A stretch of 13,298 bases of DNA from Bacteroidota bacterium (lineage in GTDB: Bacteria; Bacteroidota; Bacteroidia; Bacteroidales; FEN-979). This document shows, piece after piece, positions 6,441 through 13,298 of the stretch (position 1 is the first letter of the stretch; each line of letters begins with the position of its first letter). Where the stretch lies: contig JAPLDN010000112.1 of assembly GCA_026391755.1 (NCBI GenBank), forward strand, positions 1-13,298, given 5' to 3'. The notes under the pieces were generated by a model. The model was not told the origin of the DNA and did no database searches. It saw only the letters and a list, made by a program, of their open reading frames with translations. The translations under genes were made by a program, and so were the position numbers.

Positions 6441-7945
6441 TTTTTTCCTTTTTTAATTAGTTTTGTTGTAAAATCCATTATTGTATCTATACCTTTCTCC
6501 GTATCTGCCTTTAGCTGGGTAACCTCATAGTTTGGAATCACTCCTCTTTTCGTTGAAGGGTCTCCATTTGGCCGTATTGTATAATTCGTTGCTCCCATAG
6601 CCATTATATTGCTATTTGGAAGTAAAAAATAACACCCATTAGCATCATTTGAAGGGCTTTGGTTTGTTTCTGTTCCGATTATTTTCCCTATTCCATAGTC
6701 CTTGATTAACACAACAAAATCAACTCCTGCTGAAACTGTTTTATAATCAGACAAGACAAACAAATTCCCTTTAAATCTGATAGAATCTGGTTTAGGATAA
6801 TAGATTTTATCACCGCATTCATAGTATTCATTATAATGGTGCTCTGCTTGGCAGGAACCAAAACAATCATTAATTGTTTTTAGCATCGCGGGATTGTCTC
6901 TATCTTCGGGATAAAGAAACAAAAGAAAAAAGTTTTGGGCTATTTTGCTTTTTTTGTAATACACTTTTGAGCTTGCTTTAAAAGGCTTGTCACAAAGATA
7001 TTTTACAACATCAATACTTTTATCGTTTCCTCCCGCATTACCTCTTACATCAATAATTAGATTATGTATGGCCTTGTTTCTTATTTGAATAAATGCAGAA
7101 TCTAGAAAGTGGTTGTAGGTTATTGTATCCTTGATCCCAAAATCCCTGAAGATTATTTTACTCGTCTCAGAATCAATTTGTTGATATTCGTATTGCTTGT
7201 ATTCTTTATTTGTTTGCCTTACTGAATTATCATTTCTAAGTTTTTCAAGTTCAGCAGAAGTTATTCCTTTAATTGAATAACATGCTTTAGATGTTTCAAT
7301 TTTAAATGTATCTGAGAAATCGTAAACCCACCAAAGCAGAAATGAAAAATCTTCCTGAACATCAATTATTTTTGACTGCTGGGTTGAACTAAGGGAATAT
7401 CTTAATAAGCTATCAATTATAATAATTGATTTGACGGTATTTATTGAAATTATTTCATCGCCTTCAATAAGATGAAGGTTCGAATAGTCTCTATCAACCA
7501 ATAAGTGATTATCTTCAATTTTGACCCGAACAGGGAAATATTTACCACCAGTTTTGTCGAAAATATTTTTATAGACCCAATAATCTGGTTTAATTAAAGT
7601 ATGACTTAGCTTTAAATCATTAACAATGGGCACAAACAATTTCAAGAACTCAGATCTTGTCAAAGGCCGATCCATTTTTCTTTTCAATAATTCAATTTCA
7701 AGATAAAAGGTATCTTTTGAGAAGTTGAGATATGGGTTTACTCCAATCTCTTCTATTGTTTTCACAAACAAATCGATGTCATTCTTTAATAAGTTAGCAG
7801 GAATCTTTGATTTTAATTTTACTTCATCCCAAGGTTTATAAAAACTAAAAACTACCTCGTTAAGTGTTCTTAGCTGATTTTTCTGCGAAAAAGAAAAATG
7901 GGTTAATAAAACTACAAAGACACTAAGACAAATCAACATTTTCAT
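6437..7945 (-). CDS. Secreted S41-family peptidase-like protein
   Basis: 502 residues with a signal peptide (1-20, ..FSFSQ). Domain order: an N-terminal helical part with LSHT at 113-116 (H115, candidate catalytic His as in tricorn-type S41 members), a PDZ-like stretch around GDEIISIN at 162-169, and the core protease fold with IIDVRGNAGGN at 297-307, the S41 signature. YKTVSAGVDF at 401-410 puts the nucleophile at S405. Then come GTETNQSP, LLPNSNIMAMG at 441-451 and RGVIPNYEV at 467-475, typical of the C-terminal part. The Lys of the Ser-Lys dyad in Tsp/CtpA is absent (Ser at the matching distance), so any activity would follow the tricorn-like Ser/His mechanism. It is probably periplasmic or surface-exposed, and is the second cassette of the array. 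Confidence 0.85.
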   Translation of the reverse strand: MKMLICLSVFVVLLTHFSFSQKNQLRTLNEVVFSFYKPWDEVKLKSKIPANLLKNDIDLFVKTIEEIGVNPYLNFSKDTFYLEIELLKRKMDRPLTRSEFLKLFVPIVNDLKLSHTLIKPDYWVYKNIFDKTGGKYFPVRVKIEDNHLLVDRDYSNLHLIEGDEIISINTVKSIIIIDSLLRYSLSSTQQSKIIDVQEDFSFLLWWVYDFSDTFKIETSKACYSIKGITSAELEKLRNDNSVRQTNKEYKQYEYQQIDSETSKIIFRDFGIKDTITYNHFLDSAFIQIRNKAIHNLIIDVRGNAGGNDKSIDVVKYLCDKPFKASSKVYYKKSKIAQNFFLLFLYPEDRDNPAMLKTINDCFGSCQAEHHYNEYYECGDKIYYPKPDSIRFKGNLFVLSDYKTVSAGVDFVVLIKDYGIGKIIGTETNQSPSNDANGCYFLLPNSNIMAMGATNYTIRPNGDPSTKRGVIPNYEVTQLKADTEKGIDTIMDFTTKLIKKGKN

Positions 7946-7973
7946 AAAGGATCTTCGCAGGGTTGGTGGTTTT

Positions 7974-8079
7974 AAAATTGAGCCAGATGCCTGGCCGGCA
8001 GCCGCAGCAAAGGCAGAACCTTTGAAAAATAACTTTGCGGTAGCATTGTTGCGGTTAGCGGCATGTTAGGGGCAGATTG
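7974..8079 (-). repeat. attC-like site after the first cassette
   Basis: This is the best preserved element. The outer arms ATGCC (7987-7991) and GGCAT (8060-8064) pair, as do the inner arms CCGCAGC (8002-8008) and GTTGCGG (8048-8054) at six of seven positions, with an offset bulge between them as in attC sites. The core GCGGCATGTTAGGGGC (8058-8073) is shared with 5281-5296 and 6425-6435. TTAGGGGCAGATTG at 8066-8079 is the inverted copy (13 of 14) of the start of the same cassette at 8545-8558. The other end, AAAATTGAGCCAGATGCC (7974-7991), belongs to the start of the next cassette and is an inverted copy of its own end at 6425-6444. Confidence 0.6.
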
Positions 8080-8080
8080 T

Positions 8081-8503
8081 TTATTTTATTCTGATAAATA
8101 TTAGAGTATCGCTTTCCGTTTTCTTCTTTTCAGGATCTTTAAAAAAGTTACCAATTTTAAATTTATTTTCTTCAGGAATTAGGTCAAAATAATATGTCTG
8201 AAATGAACCACTTGAAATGAACCAATATACAGAAATACTATTTTGTCCTAATTTAAAATTATATGGACCTGAATAGTAATCAGGAAGTTTATAACCATCT
8301 GCAATTCTGAAACCTCTTTTTAAATTAAAAATAGGATTAAGACCATCATATTCAGGTGAAAATACTATTGTATCGTTTCTTTTCGACAATTCTACCCAGG
8401 TTCCATTTAGTGGACTAGTTTTTAATTCGACTTTTATACAATAAATGTAATTTGAAAGAATAAAAAAGTGTAAAAATGGTAAAACAGTTTTTAAGATTTT
8501 CAT
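8081..8503 (-). CDS. Small secreted protein of unknown function (lipocalin-like texture)
   Basis: 140 residues. Residues 1-22 (MKILKTVLPFLHFFILSNYIYC) form a signal peptide; the Cys at 22 does not sit in a convincing lipobox. The mature part begins with LNGTWVELSKRNDTIVFSP and continues with short beta strands (ISVYWFISSGSFQTYYFDLI, NKFKIGNFF, DTLIFIRIK). The 'GTW' opening followed by a beta-rich body is seen in many small lipocalin-like proteins of Bacteroidota, but I cannot confirm the fold. It is the first cassette of the array, closest to the integrase relic, and is bracketed by 14-base inverted ends. Confidence 0.7.
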   Translation of the reverse strand: MKILKTVLPFLHFFILSNYIYCIKVELKTSPLNGTWVELSKRNDTIVFSPEYDGLNPIFNLKRGFRIADGYKLPDYYSGPYNFKLGQNSISVYWFISSGSFQTYYFDLIPEENKFKIGNFFKDPEKKKTESDTLIFIRIK

Positions 8504-8544
8504 TTGCTCATTTTTCGTAATAAATTTGAATTCCTTTTTTAAAA

Positions 8545-8704
8545 CAATTTGCCCCTAAGGTTTGGTGCAAACGATTGTATTTATACGCTGCCCTTGTGGG
8601 CTTAAAACATTGTATTTATAGGTATGGTTATTGGATGCAAAACAATTGCGTTTAGGGTGAAGGGGATTGTGGAAAAATGTTGGTTGACGGGAGATAAATA
8701 CATT
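8545..8704 (-). promoter_or_regulatory. Possible attI-like region upstream of the first cassette
   Basis: Between the recombinase relic and the first cassette no gene is visible on either strand. The cassette edge is at TTGCCCCTAAGG (8549-8560). Beside it ATTGTATTTATA occurs twice in direct orientation (8574-8585 and 8609-8620, 35 bases apart) around a small hairpin GCCCTTGTGGGC (8590-8601), and a related inverted copy GATAAATACATT lies at 8693-8704. Direct repeats next to the insertion point are a property of attI sites, where they bind the integrase. The same AT-rich boxes could instead be promoter elements for the array. The role is inferred from position only. Confidence 0.35.
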
Positions 8705-8777
8705 GGTTCAAAGGTAATCGTGACCTTTCGAAAACCAAATATAATGGAAAACTATCTATATCTGCATCCTGCCGGTG

Positions 8778-9030
8778 TTAAATCTTTAATGAATCTAACG
8801 GACTTTTAATGCCATCCAATCCTCCGCGGGTTACATGAGAATAAACCAGGGTGGTCTTAATATTACTATGACCCAGTAACTCCTGTATATACCTTATATC
8901 CGTCCCTTGCTCCAACAAATGTGTTGCAAATGAGTGTCTTAAAGTATGGACGCTAACATCCTTCTTTAACCCTGTTTTAACATAAAGGTCCCGGAATGAT
9001 ATTAAAAGAATCAGGAGGAAATCTTCGGAT
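8778..9030 (-). pseudogene. C-terminal relic of an IntI-like tyrosine recombinase
   Basis: On the minus strand a frame ends at the TAA at 8780-8778 and reads back as KTGLKKDVSVHTLRHSFATH, then LLEQGTDIRYIQELLGHSNI, then KTTLVYSHVTRGGLDGIKSP and LDSLKI. It contains the second half of the tyrosine recombinase active site: H and R of HTLRH, H of LGHS and the nucleophile Y of LVYSHV. The GGLxGIKSPLD ending resembles the C-terminus of integron integrases (RGGLGVRSPLD) more than XerC/XerD. Similarity starts near 8993; the preceding codons to 9029 (SEDFLLILLISF) are not convincing. The N-terminal core-binding domain and the box I Arg are missing: the frame runs straight into the end of the TPR gene, without a start. 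It is therefore an inactive remnant. Confidence 0.8.
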
Positions 9031-10995
9031 CTATTTGTAACAATACCTCTTCATGATCTTGTAAGCCTCAGAAATGCCAAGTTCCCCGGCACGGCTCAGA
9101 TCCTCGCAGCCGGACTGGGAATCGCCCAGCATGATCTGAACAAGCCCCCGGTTGAATAAGGCTTCTGCGAAGTTCTTTCGCATGGAGATGGCCTTGCTGA
9201 AATCTTCCAATGCCCTGTGATAATTTCCCATCTTGCAGTAAACAATACCACGGTTGTAATAGGCGAAGAAAAATCCCGGATCGATCCTGATGGCCGACTC
9301 GAAATCGCAAACCACGGCATCGTAAGTGTGCTCGAGCTCTGTAGTGGTGTACTGCTCCCTCGTCTTTGCATTGGATTTCCCGATTGTGATCTGTTGATCG
9401 TAATTATCCAGTGTATTGATCAGTAAAATCAAATCATAACGTGCAACCGCCCTGGTGAAATAGGGCAGGGAATAATTGCTGTCAAGCTCCTGGGATATCT
9501 CGAGGTCGGCGAAAGCTTCGTTATACTTCCTCAGTCCGCAATATGCCACAGCCCTCTGAAGGTAAGCGTCGAAAAGCTCAGCCCCTGTACTGATCCTCTT
9601 TGTCTGGTTCTCGAGCTGCTTGGTGCATAGTGAATCACTAATAATCTGGGGATGTATGGTGAGCGAAAGTATGCCGGTCACATAATGGTCCTTATGATAG
9701 GTATCATACAGCTCGATCAGGTTATACCCGGCCTTGCCCTGGAATAACCTGAACATAGGCATCAGCGTGATCTCCACAGACTGGTTCTGGAATTTGCTGT
9801 TGCTGGTGTTCATCTCTTCGAAATCCCCGCTCAGCTTGACCAGGCTCTGCAAAAAATCTTTCTTTTTGGTGGTCAGGCTGTCGGCCGACATATTGTTCTT
9901 TTTGGCCATATCCATCGCCATCTTGTAATCCTTCTGAGCCCCGCTGAGATCTTTCAGCTTCAGCTTGATCTCGTAACGGGCATACCAGGCATCGGCATAA
10001 TCGGGAAGCAGCTCTATGGTCTTATCCATATCGTCAAGCGCCCCCCTGGGGTCGTTTTCCTGCATCTTCATCAGGCCGCGGTAATAATAACTCACGATGT
10101 TCTTAGGGTTGAGCTTAATCACCTTGTCGAAATCGCTGATGGCCGCTTTGCGGTTCCCCATGTCATTATACAGAATCGCCCTGTTGAAATAGGCATAGGA
10201 GTTATAGGGTGAAAGCCGGATGATCTTTCCAAGGTCGGCCAGGCCGGCTTTATTGTCCTTCTTCTTGATAAGGGTGATGGAACGGTCGAACAAAGCGAAA
10301 ATATTATTGCTGTCGAGTGCTACAGCCTTATCGAAATAAACCAGGGCCGAATCGTATTTTGTCTTTTCGCTCCAGGCTGTCCCTAACTGGATGTATGCAT
10401 AGATGTTGGCAGGATTTATCTCTATGGACTTTTTGAAGTCCTCCACGGCCGCTTCAAAACGGTCTATCCCGAGTTCGGCCGCACCCCTGATAATATACAC
10501 GGTTTCATTATCATATTTCAGCTTGATGGCATGGTTGCAATCGCTCAGGCAGGCATAATATTTTTTCAGGTATAATTTGATCCTCGCCAGGGTGAAAAAG
10601 ATCTGCGCATTGGTGCTGTCGAGTTTCGATGCGGCTGAGAGATCTTCCAGCGCCCCGTTGTAATTCTGCTGCTGGCTCCTTACTTCTGCCCGGTTTACAT
10701 AAACATCGGGCAAATATGGAAATAAGGCTATGGATTTGCTGAAGTCCTGCTCAGCCCCTATGTAATCGTCGAGGCTGAACTTCACATACCCCCGCATATA
10801 ATATAACTCAGGAACTGTAGCGTCGGTTTCAATAGCAGTGTTAAGGGTTTTAAGCGCGTCAACGAACTGCCCCCCCCGTATGCTGGTTTGAGCATCCCTC
10901 ACATAGTTGCTGACTGCCTGTGGCCGGGCAGGAATGGCAGATAAAAGAAATGCTGCCAGCAGCAAAATGACAAGGGCAGGGTATAGTTTCGGCAT
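9031..10995 (-). CDS. Secreted tetratricopeptide-repeat protein
   Basis: 654 residues. A signal peptide covers 1-26 (..LLLAAFLLSAIPARPQA). About ten TPR units lie between residues 28 and 365, in the usual pattern (for example ALYYDKAV-like helices, AYFNRAILYNDMGNRKAAIS at 268-287, YYYRGLMKMQENDPRGALDD at 303-322). A non-repeat segment at about 366-470 (QNQSVEITLMPMFRLFQ) is followed by further TPR units at 471-645. The ending AGELGISEAYKIMKRYC is a tail often seen in TPR proteins of Bacteroidales. It probably acts in the periplasm as a scaffold for protein complexes. At 10870-10877 a run of eight G on the coding strand encodes R40-G42. It lies 160 bases downstream of the propeller gene and has the same high GC; it is host-like, not cassette-like. 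Confidence 0.9.
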   Translation of the reverse strand: MPKLYPALVILLLAAFLLSAIPARPQAVSNYVRDAQTSIRGGQFVDALKTLNTAIETDATVPELYYMRGYVKFSLDDYIGAEQDFSKSIALFPYLPDVYVNRAEVRSQQQNYNGALEDLSAASKLDSTNAQIFFTLARIKLYLKKYYACLSDCNHAIKLKYDNETVYIIRGAAELGIDRFEAAVEDFKKSIEINPANIYAYIQLGTAWSEKTKYDSALVYFDKAVALDSNNIFALFDRSITLIKKKDNKAGLADLGKIIRLSPYNSYAYFNRAILYNDMGNRKAAISDFDKVIKLNPKNIVSYYYRGLMKMQENDPRGALDDMDKTIELLPDYADAWYARYEIKLKLKDLSGAQKDYKMAMDMAKKNNMSADSLTTKKKDFLQSLVKLSGDFEEMNTSNSKFQNQSVEITLMPMFRLFQGKAGYNLIELYDTYHKDHYVTGILSLTIHPQIISDSLCTKQLENQTKRISTGAELFDAYLQRAVAYCGLRKYNEAFADLEISQELDSNYSLPYFTRAVARYDLILLINTLDNYDQQITIGKSNAKTREQYTTTELEHTYDAVVCDFESAIRIDPGFFFAYYNRGIVYCKMGNYHRALEDFSKAISMRKNFAEALFNRGLVQIMLGDSQSGCEDLSRAGELGISEAYKIMKRYCYK

Positions 10996-11155
10996 CTTCA
11001 GCTAAGCCCGGGGAAATTCCTCAGGCGGACCATTAAAACGCCCCGGGAACCATATTTATTGCGGATGCGAAGATACACAAAAAGAGAGCGTGAATTGCCC
11101 ATATTAGGCGGTCGGGTCGCTGGTGTTTTTAAATACCCGGATGTACTGCTTCAGG

Positions 11156-13298
11156 CTAATACCTGATCAGCTTCGAACTTCCAATGAGCATTCCGCCATC
11201 ATAAACTCTTACTAAGTAAATCCCGCTTCCAAGGGCCGATGTGACGATACCGGTTCTTTCGCCAATGCAGTATCCTTTTAACTGCACCCTTCCCATAATA
11301 TCACTAATACTATAACTGCAGGCGGATGACAGCCTGCCATTGATCCTGAGATTTACTGACTCTGAGCAGGGATTCGGGTAAAGGCTGAATGCCGGTTCGG
11401 ACCCCTGTATGCTGCCAATGCCCGAAGATGAATCACCCCCAAGCATGATGCCGTTGCCGAAAGAAGTAACCCAGGTTTTATTGATATCATTAGGGTTGAA
11501 GAATACCCTCATAGGGTGCCGGAAAGGATAAGTACTCACTTGGGTAAACAAGGGGTTAACCGCCGAGGCATTACTGCTGTGCCAGAGCCCGTCGGTCTCG
11601 GTAGTGAAATACATCTCGTCAGGCTCACCGGGTTTCAAACTGCATGAATTCACCCTGAAATTATCATGTATCCTGGTCCAGTTCTGGCCTTTGTTTGTTG
11701 TCCTGAACAATCCTCCGGTCCCTTGTATCCCTGATGTACCCCACCCCTGGAAGACACATGCGTACCATGTGCTTTGGGTGGCATCGTTGGGATCGACCAC
11801 CACATCCTGTGTCCAGAACCTCATATTGGGGTCGGAACGGTCGTACCATGCTGAAGCTGCCGCATTGTAGTAATACACCCCCGAACTGTCGGTGAAGGCG
11901 GTGCTGCCTGTCGGTTTCCTTGCAGAGAAACTGCAAACAAGGTCGCCGTTGTTAAGGACGTTGATATTGAAGGGGTGCCCGTTGCTCCTGGGCGGAGAGG
12001 ACATTTTACTCCAGGAGGCTGCGGCTCCGGCGCTGAGGTTGGATGTTATCCAGATCCCGCCCGCGACCTGCTTGTTGTGATGCAGAACGCTGGCATACAT
12101 CTTTTCGGGATTGGAAGGATCAAGTGCTATCCAGACTACAGGATGCCCGAAGCTGTGAAGCAGGGTAAAGCTGCTGCCGTTGTCGGATGAAACATAGATG
12201 TTGCCTGTTCCCGCGTCGATCTGGGCATCATAAATGCGGGTGCTCTGGAACATATCGTGCACATTGGATGTGGCTGCATAGATCTTCCCGGAAGTACTTT
12301 TTACTATCCTGTAAACCGTATTCTGGGACAGGTTGGGGATGAACTTCCAGCTTTCCCCCTGGTCGTCGCTCATGATGCCGTTGATATCGGAATAAGCTCC
12401 GAACAGATGCTGGTTGTCGGCCCAGAGGATCTGCCAGCAGGAGGTATTTTCTAATCCCACTCCATGATACTTTTTACCAGTTGGAGCAGGGGAGTTAGCA
12501 GGGTTTTCGTCGGCATGGCTTAAATACTGCTGGTGCCATGTCACACCTCCGTCGGTTGTGATATGGGCGCAGGAATAATCGCTCAGCATCAGGGTATTGG
12601 CGTCGTTCAAGGCAACGGTAAACCCAAACGGGGCTTCAGGAAAACTCCAGGCATGGTCGCCTCCGTACCCGGCCCAGCCGGTATAAATATTCTGGTTGTT
12701 GGCGGTTAAGAACATATGGGTCCAGTTGCTGCCGTTCGTTGACTTCATAACAATAGGCGCTCCCGCAGAACTTCCGCCGCTCAGGTAAGCGGTCGAAATG
12801 TCATCCGCCGACATCCCAATAAAAACGGGGAAGTCGCTGCCGATGGCAATGCCACCGGTTTTTGAAACCCAGGTACCGCCGGCATTGTCCATCTGGTAAA
12901 CACCTTTCATAGCTCCCCAGTAATCGCTCCCATACTGGTATCCTGCCCATACGTTGGCTGAAGTGAGGCAAAAGAACCTGGTGGTTCCTCCCTGCTTTGC
13001 TCCGGCGAATGACAGCATATACTCGCCCGTGGGAATGCCTGTTACAGGCATAGTTGTAAAACTTTGGCCGTTATTGGTTGAAACCAGCAGCCCATCGTTT
13101 GTTCCTATGTAAATTGACGGGCTGTTGAAGAAAATACCGGCTATATGGTTGCCCGACCCGTTGGAGAGGCAGGTGTGGACCTGGTGGAACGAGGCTCCTC
13201 CATCCGCAGAAAAATAAATAGTTCCGTAATCGGCAATCATCACAAGATTGGGATTGTTGTAATCGGCCATCAGCCTTAAAATATTACCGTTGGGTGCA
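11156..13298 (-). CDS. Secreted Asp-box beta-propeller with T9SS sorting domain (5' end outside window)
   Basis: At least 713 residues; the frame is still open at the right edge (..APNGNILRLMADYNNPNLVM), so the true start and signal peptide lie beyond it. Six or more Asp-box motifs (S/T-x-D/N-x-G-x-x-F/W) are visible: SADGGASFHQ, STNNGQSFTT, TTDGGVTWHQ, SDDQGESWKF, SSDNGSSFTL and TNKGQNWTRI, as in sortilin/VPS10- or BNR-type propellers with seven or more blades. Such folds occur in xyloglucanases (GH74), sialidases and binding proteins; I see no family-specific catalytic pair. The last 80 residues (FSLYPNPCSESVNLRI .. GSGIYLVRVYDGG .. KLIRY) are a T9SS type A sorting domain, so the protein is exported to the surface or released. 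It has high GC like the TPR gene. Confidence 0.9.
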   Translation of the reverse strand, partial: APNGNILRLMADYNNPNLVMIADYGTIYFSADGGASFHQVHTCLSNGSGNHIAGIFFNSPSIYIGTNDGLLVSTNNGQSFTTMPVTGIPTGEYMLSFAGAKQGGTTRFFCLTSANVWAGYQYGSDYWGAMKGVYQMDNAGGTWVSKTGGIAIGSDFPVFIGMSADDISTAYLSGGSSAGAPIVMKSTNGSNWTHMFLTANNQNIYTGWAGYGGDHAWSFPEAPFGFTVALNDANTLMLSDYSCAHITTDGGVTWHQQYLSHADENPANSPAPTGKKYHGVGLENTSCWQILWADNQHLFGAYSDINGIMSDDQGESWKFIPNLSQNTVYRIVKSTSGKIYAATSNVHDMFQSTRIYDAQIDAGTGNIYVSSDNGSSFTLLHSFGHPVVWIALDPSNPEKMYASVLHHNKQVAGGIWITSNLSAGAAASWSKMSSPPRSNGHPFNINVLNNGDLVCSFSARKPTGSTAFTDSSGVYYYNAAASAWYDRSDPNMRFWTQDVVVDPNDATQSTWYACVFQGWGTSGIQGTGGLFRTTNKGQNWTRIHDNFRVNSCSLKPGEPDEMYFTTETDGLWHSSNASAVNPLFTQVSTYPFRHPMRVFFNPNDINKTWVTSFGNGIMLGGDSSSGIGSIQGSEPAFSLYPNPCSESVNLRINGRLSSACSYSISDIMGRVQLKGYCIGERTGIVTSALGSGIYLVRVYDGGMLIGSSKLIRY

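Larger units (their letters stand above)
4530..8566 (-). mobile_element. Integron-like cassette array (four one-gene cassettes)
   Basis: Four unrelated single genes in one orientation (8081-8503, 6437-7945, 5300-6394, 4632-5159) alternate with related hairpin-forming elements. The best-preserved unit begins on the minus strand with TTAGGGGCAAATTG just before its gene and ends with CAATCTGCCCCTAAC right after it: inverted ends, as produced when an integrase opens a circular cassette within its attC site. Each element abuts or overlaps a stop codon, as attC sites do. The array lies downstream of an IntI-like integrase relic on the same strand, the arrangement known from the Treponema denticola integron. 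The mechanism is inferred; the repeats and inverted ends are seen directly. Confidence 0.6.

Noticed and set aside
4530..8079. CRISPR array or insertion-sequence ends as an explanation for the repeats
   Set aside because: The elements are few, imperfect, about 100 bases long and separated by whole genes, with no cas or transposase gene and no target-site duplications seen.
8624..8809. Plus-strand frame of 61 residues (MVIGCKTIAFRVKG..) upstream of the first cassette
   Set aside because: It overlaps the recombinase relic on the other strand, has no recognisable domain or ribosome binding site, and is the only plus-strand candidate in the window; more likely a chance frame in the non-coding stretch.
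11007..11047. Inverted CCCGGGG / CCCCGGG (11007-11013 and 11041-11047) upstream of the TPR gene, as a possible terminator
   Set aside because: Each half is nearly a palindrome on its own, the arm is only seven bases and no T run follows on the minus strand; not enough for a terminator or operator call.
1..13298. tRNA or rRNA genes
   Set aside because: No cloverleaf with a GTTCRA T-loop in the right setting and no rRNA-like sequence was noticed on either strand; this was by eye, so a covariance search could still find one.

Overview
The window looks like a piece of a Bacteroidota chromosome, probably from a Bacteroidales- or Marinilabiliales-like lineage; that rank is a guess. Three predicted proteins (753-1631, 1674-2549 and 11156-13298) end in type IX secretion (T9SS) type A sorting domains with a YPNPxS-like start and a GIYLxR-like end. 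Another protein has an N-terminal carboxypeptidase-regulatory-like beta-sandwich, and many start with signal peptides ending near Gln (..GQ, ..SQ, ..CQ). Every gene I accept is on the minus strand, so transcription runs from high to low coordinates.

Right part (about 9.0-13.3 kb): two large genes with a higher GC content (35 of 60 bases G or C in the row at 10021). They encode a secreted Asp-box beta-propeller with a T9SS tail, cut by the right edge, and a secreted TPR protein of 654 residues. They look like ordinary host genes.

Junction (about 8.5-9.03 kb): immediately downstream of the TPR stop lies the C-terminal end of a tyrosine recombinase that was never noted as a gene because it lacks a start. 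It keeps HTLRH, the LGH box, the catalytic Tyr and a GGLxGIKSPLD tail like that of integron integrases (IntI). It is followed by a short non-coding stretch with direct repeats.

Middle part (about 4.5-8.56 kb): AT-rich DNA (17 of 60 G or C in the row at 7201) carrying four one-gene units in the same orientation: a small secreted protein, an S41 peptidase-like protein, a DUF4185/DUF5005-like propeller and an exported VOC protein. The units are separated by related 20-100-base elements sharing a GCGGCATGTTRGG-type core and able to form imperfect hairpins. The two ends of a unit are inverted copies of each other, as expected for integron cassettes bounded by attC sites. I read this as an integron-like cassette array with an inactivated, same-orientation ('reverse') integrase. 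This is the main finding.

Left part (1-4.5 kb): a run of closely spaced genes without clear attC sites between them: an unknown 171-residue protein coupled to a VOC protein, a secreted regulatory-domain protein, two tandem paralogous T9SS cargo proteins, then a degenerate attC-like site, a relic of a small protein, a four-helix membrane protein and the beginning of another secreted protein. A frameshifted, 5'-truncated gene fragment sits at 4366-4603 next to an attC-like site. Most products of the accessory part appear to be exported; their functions are largely unknown.
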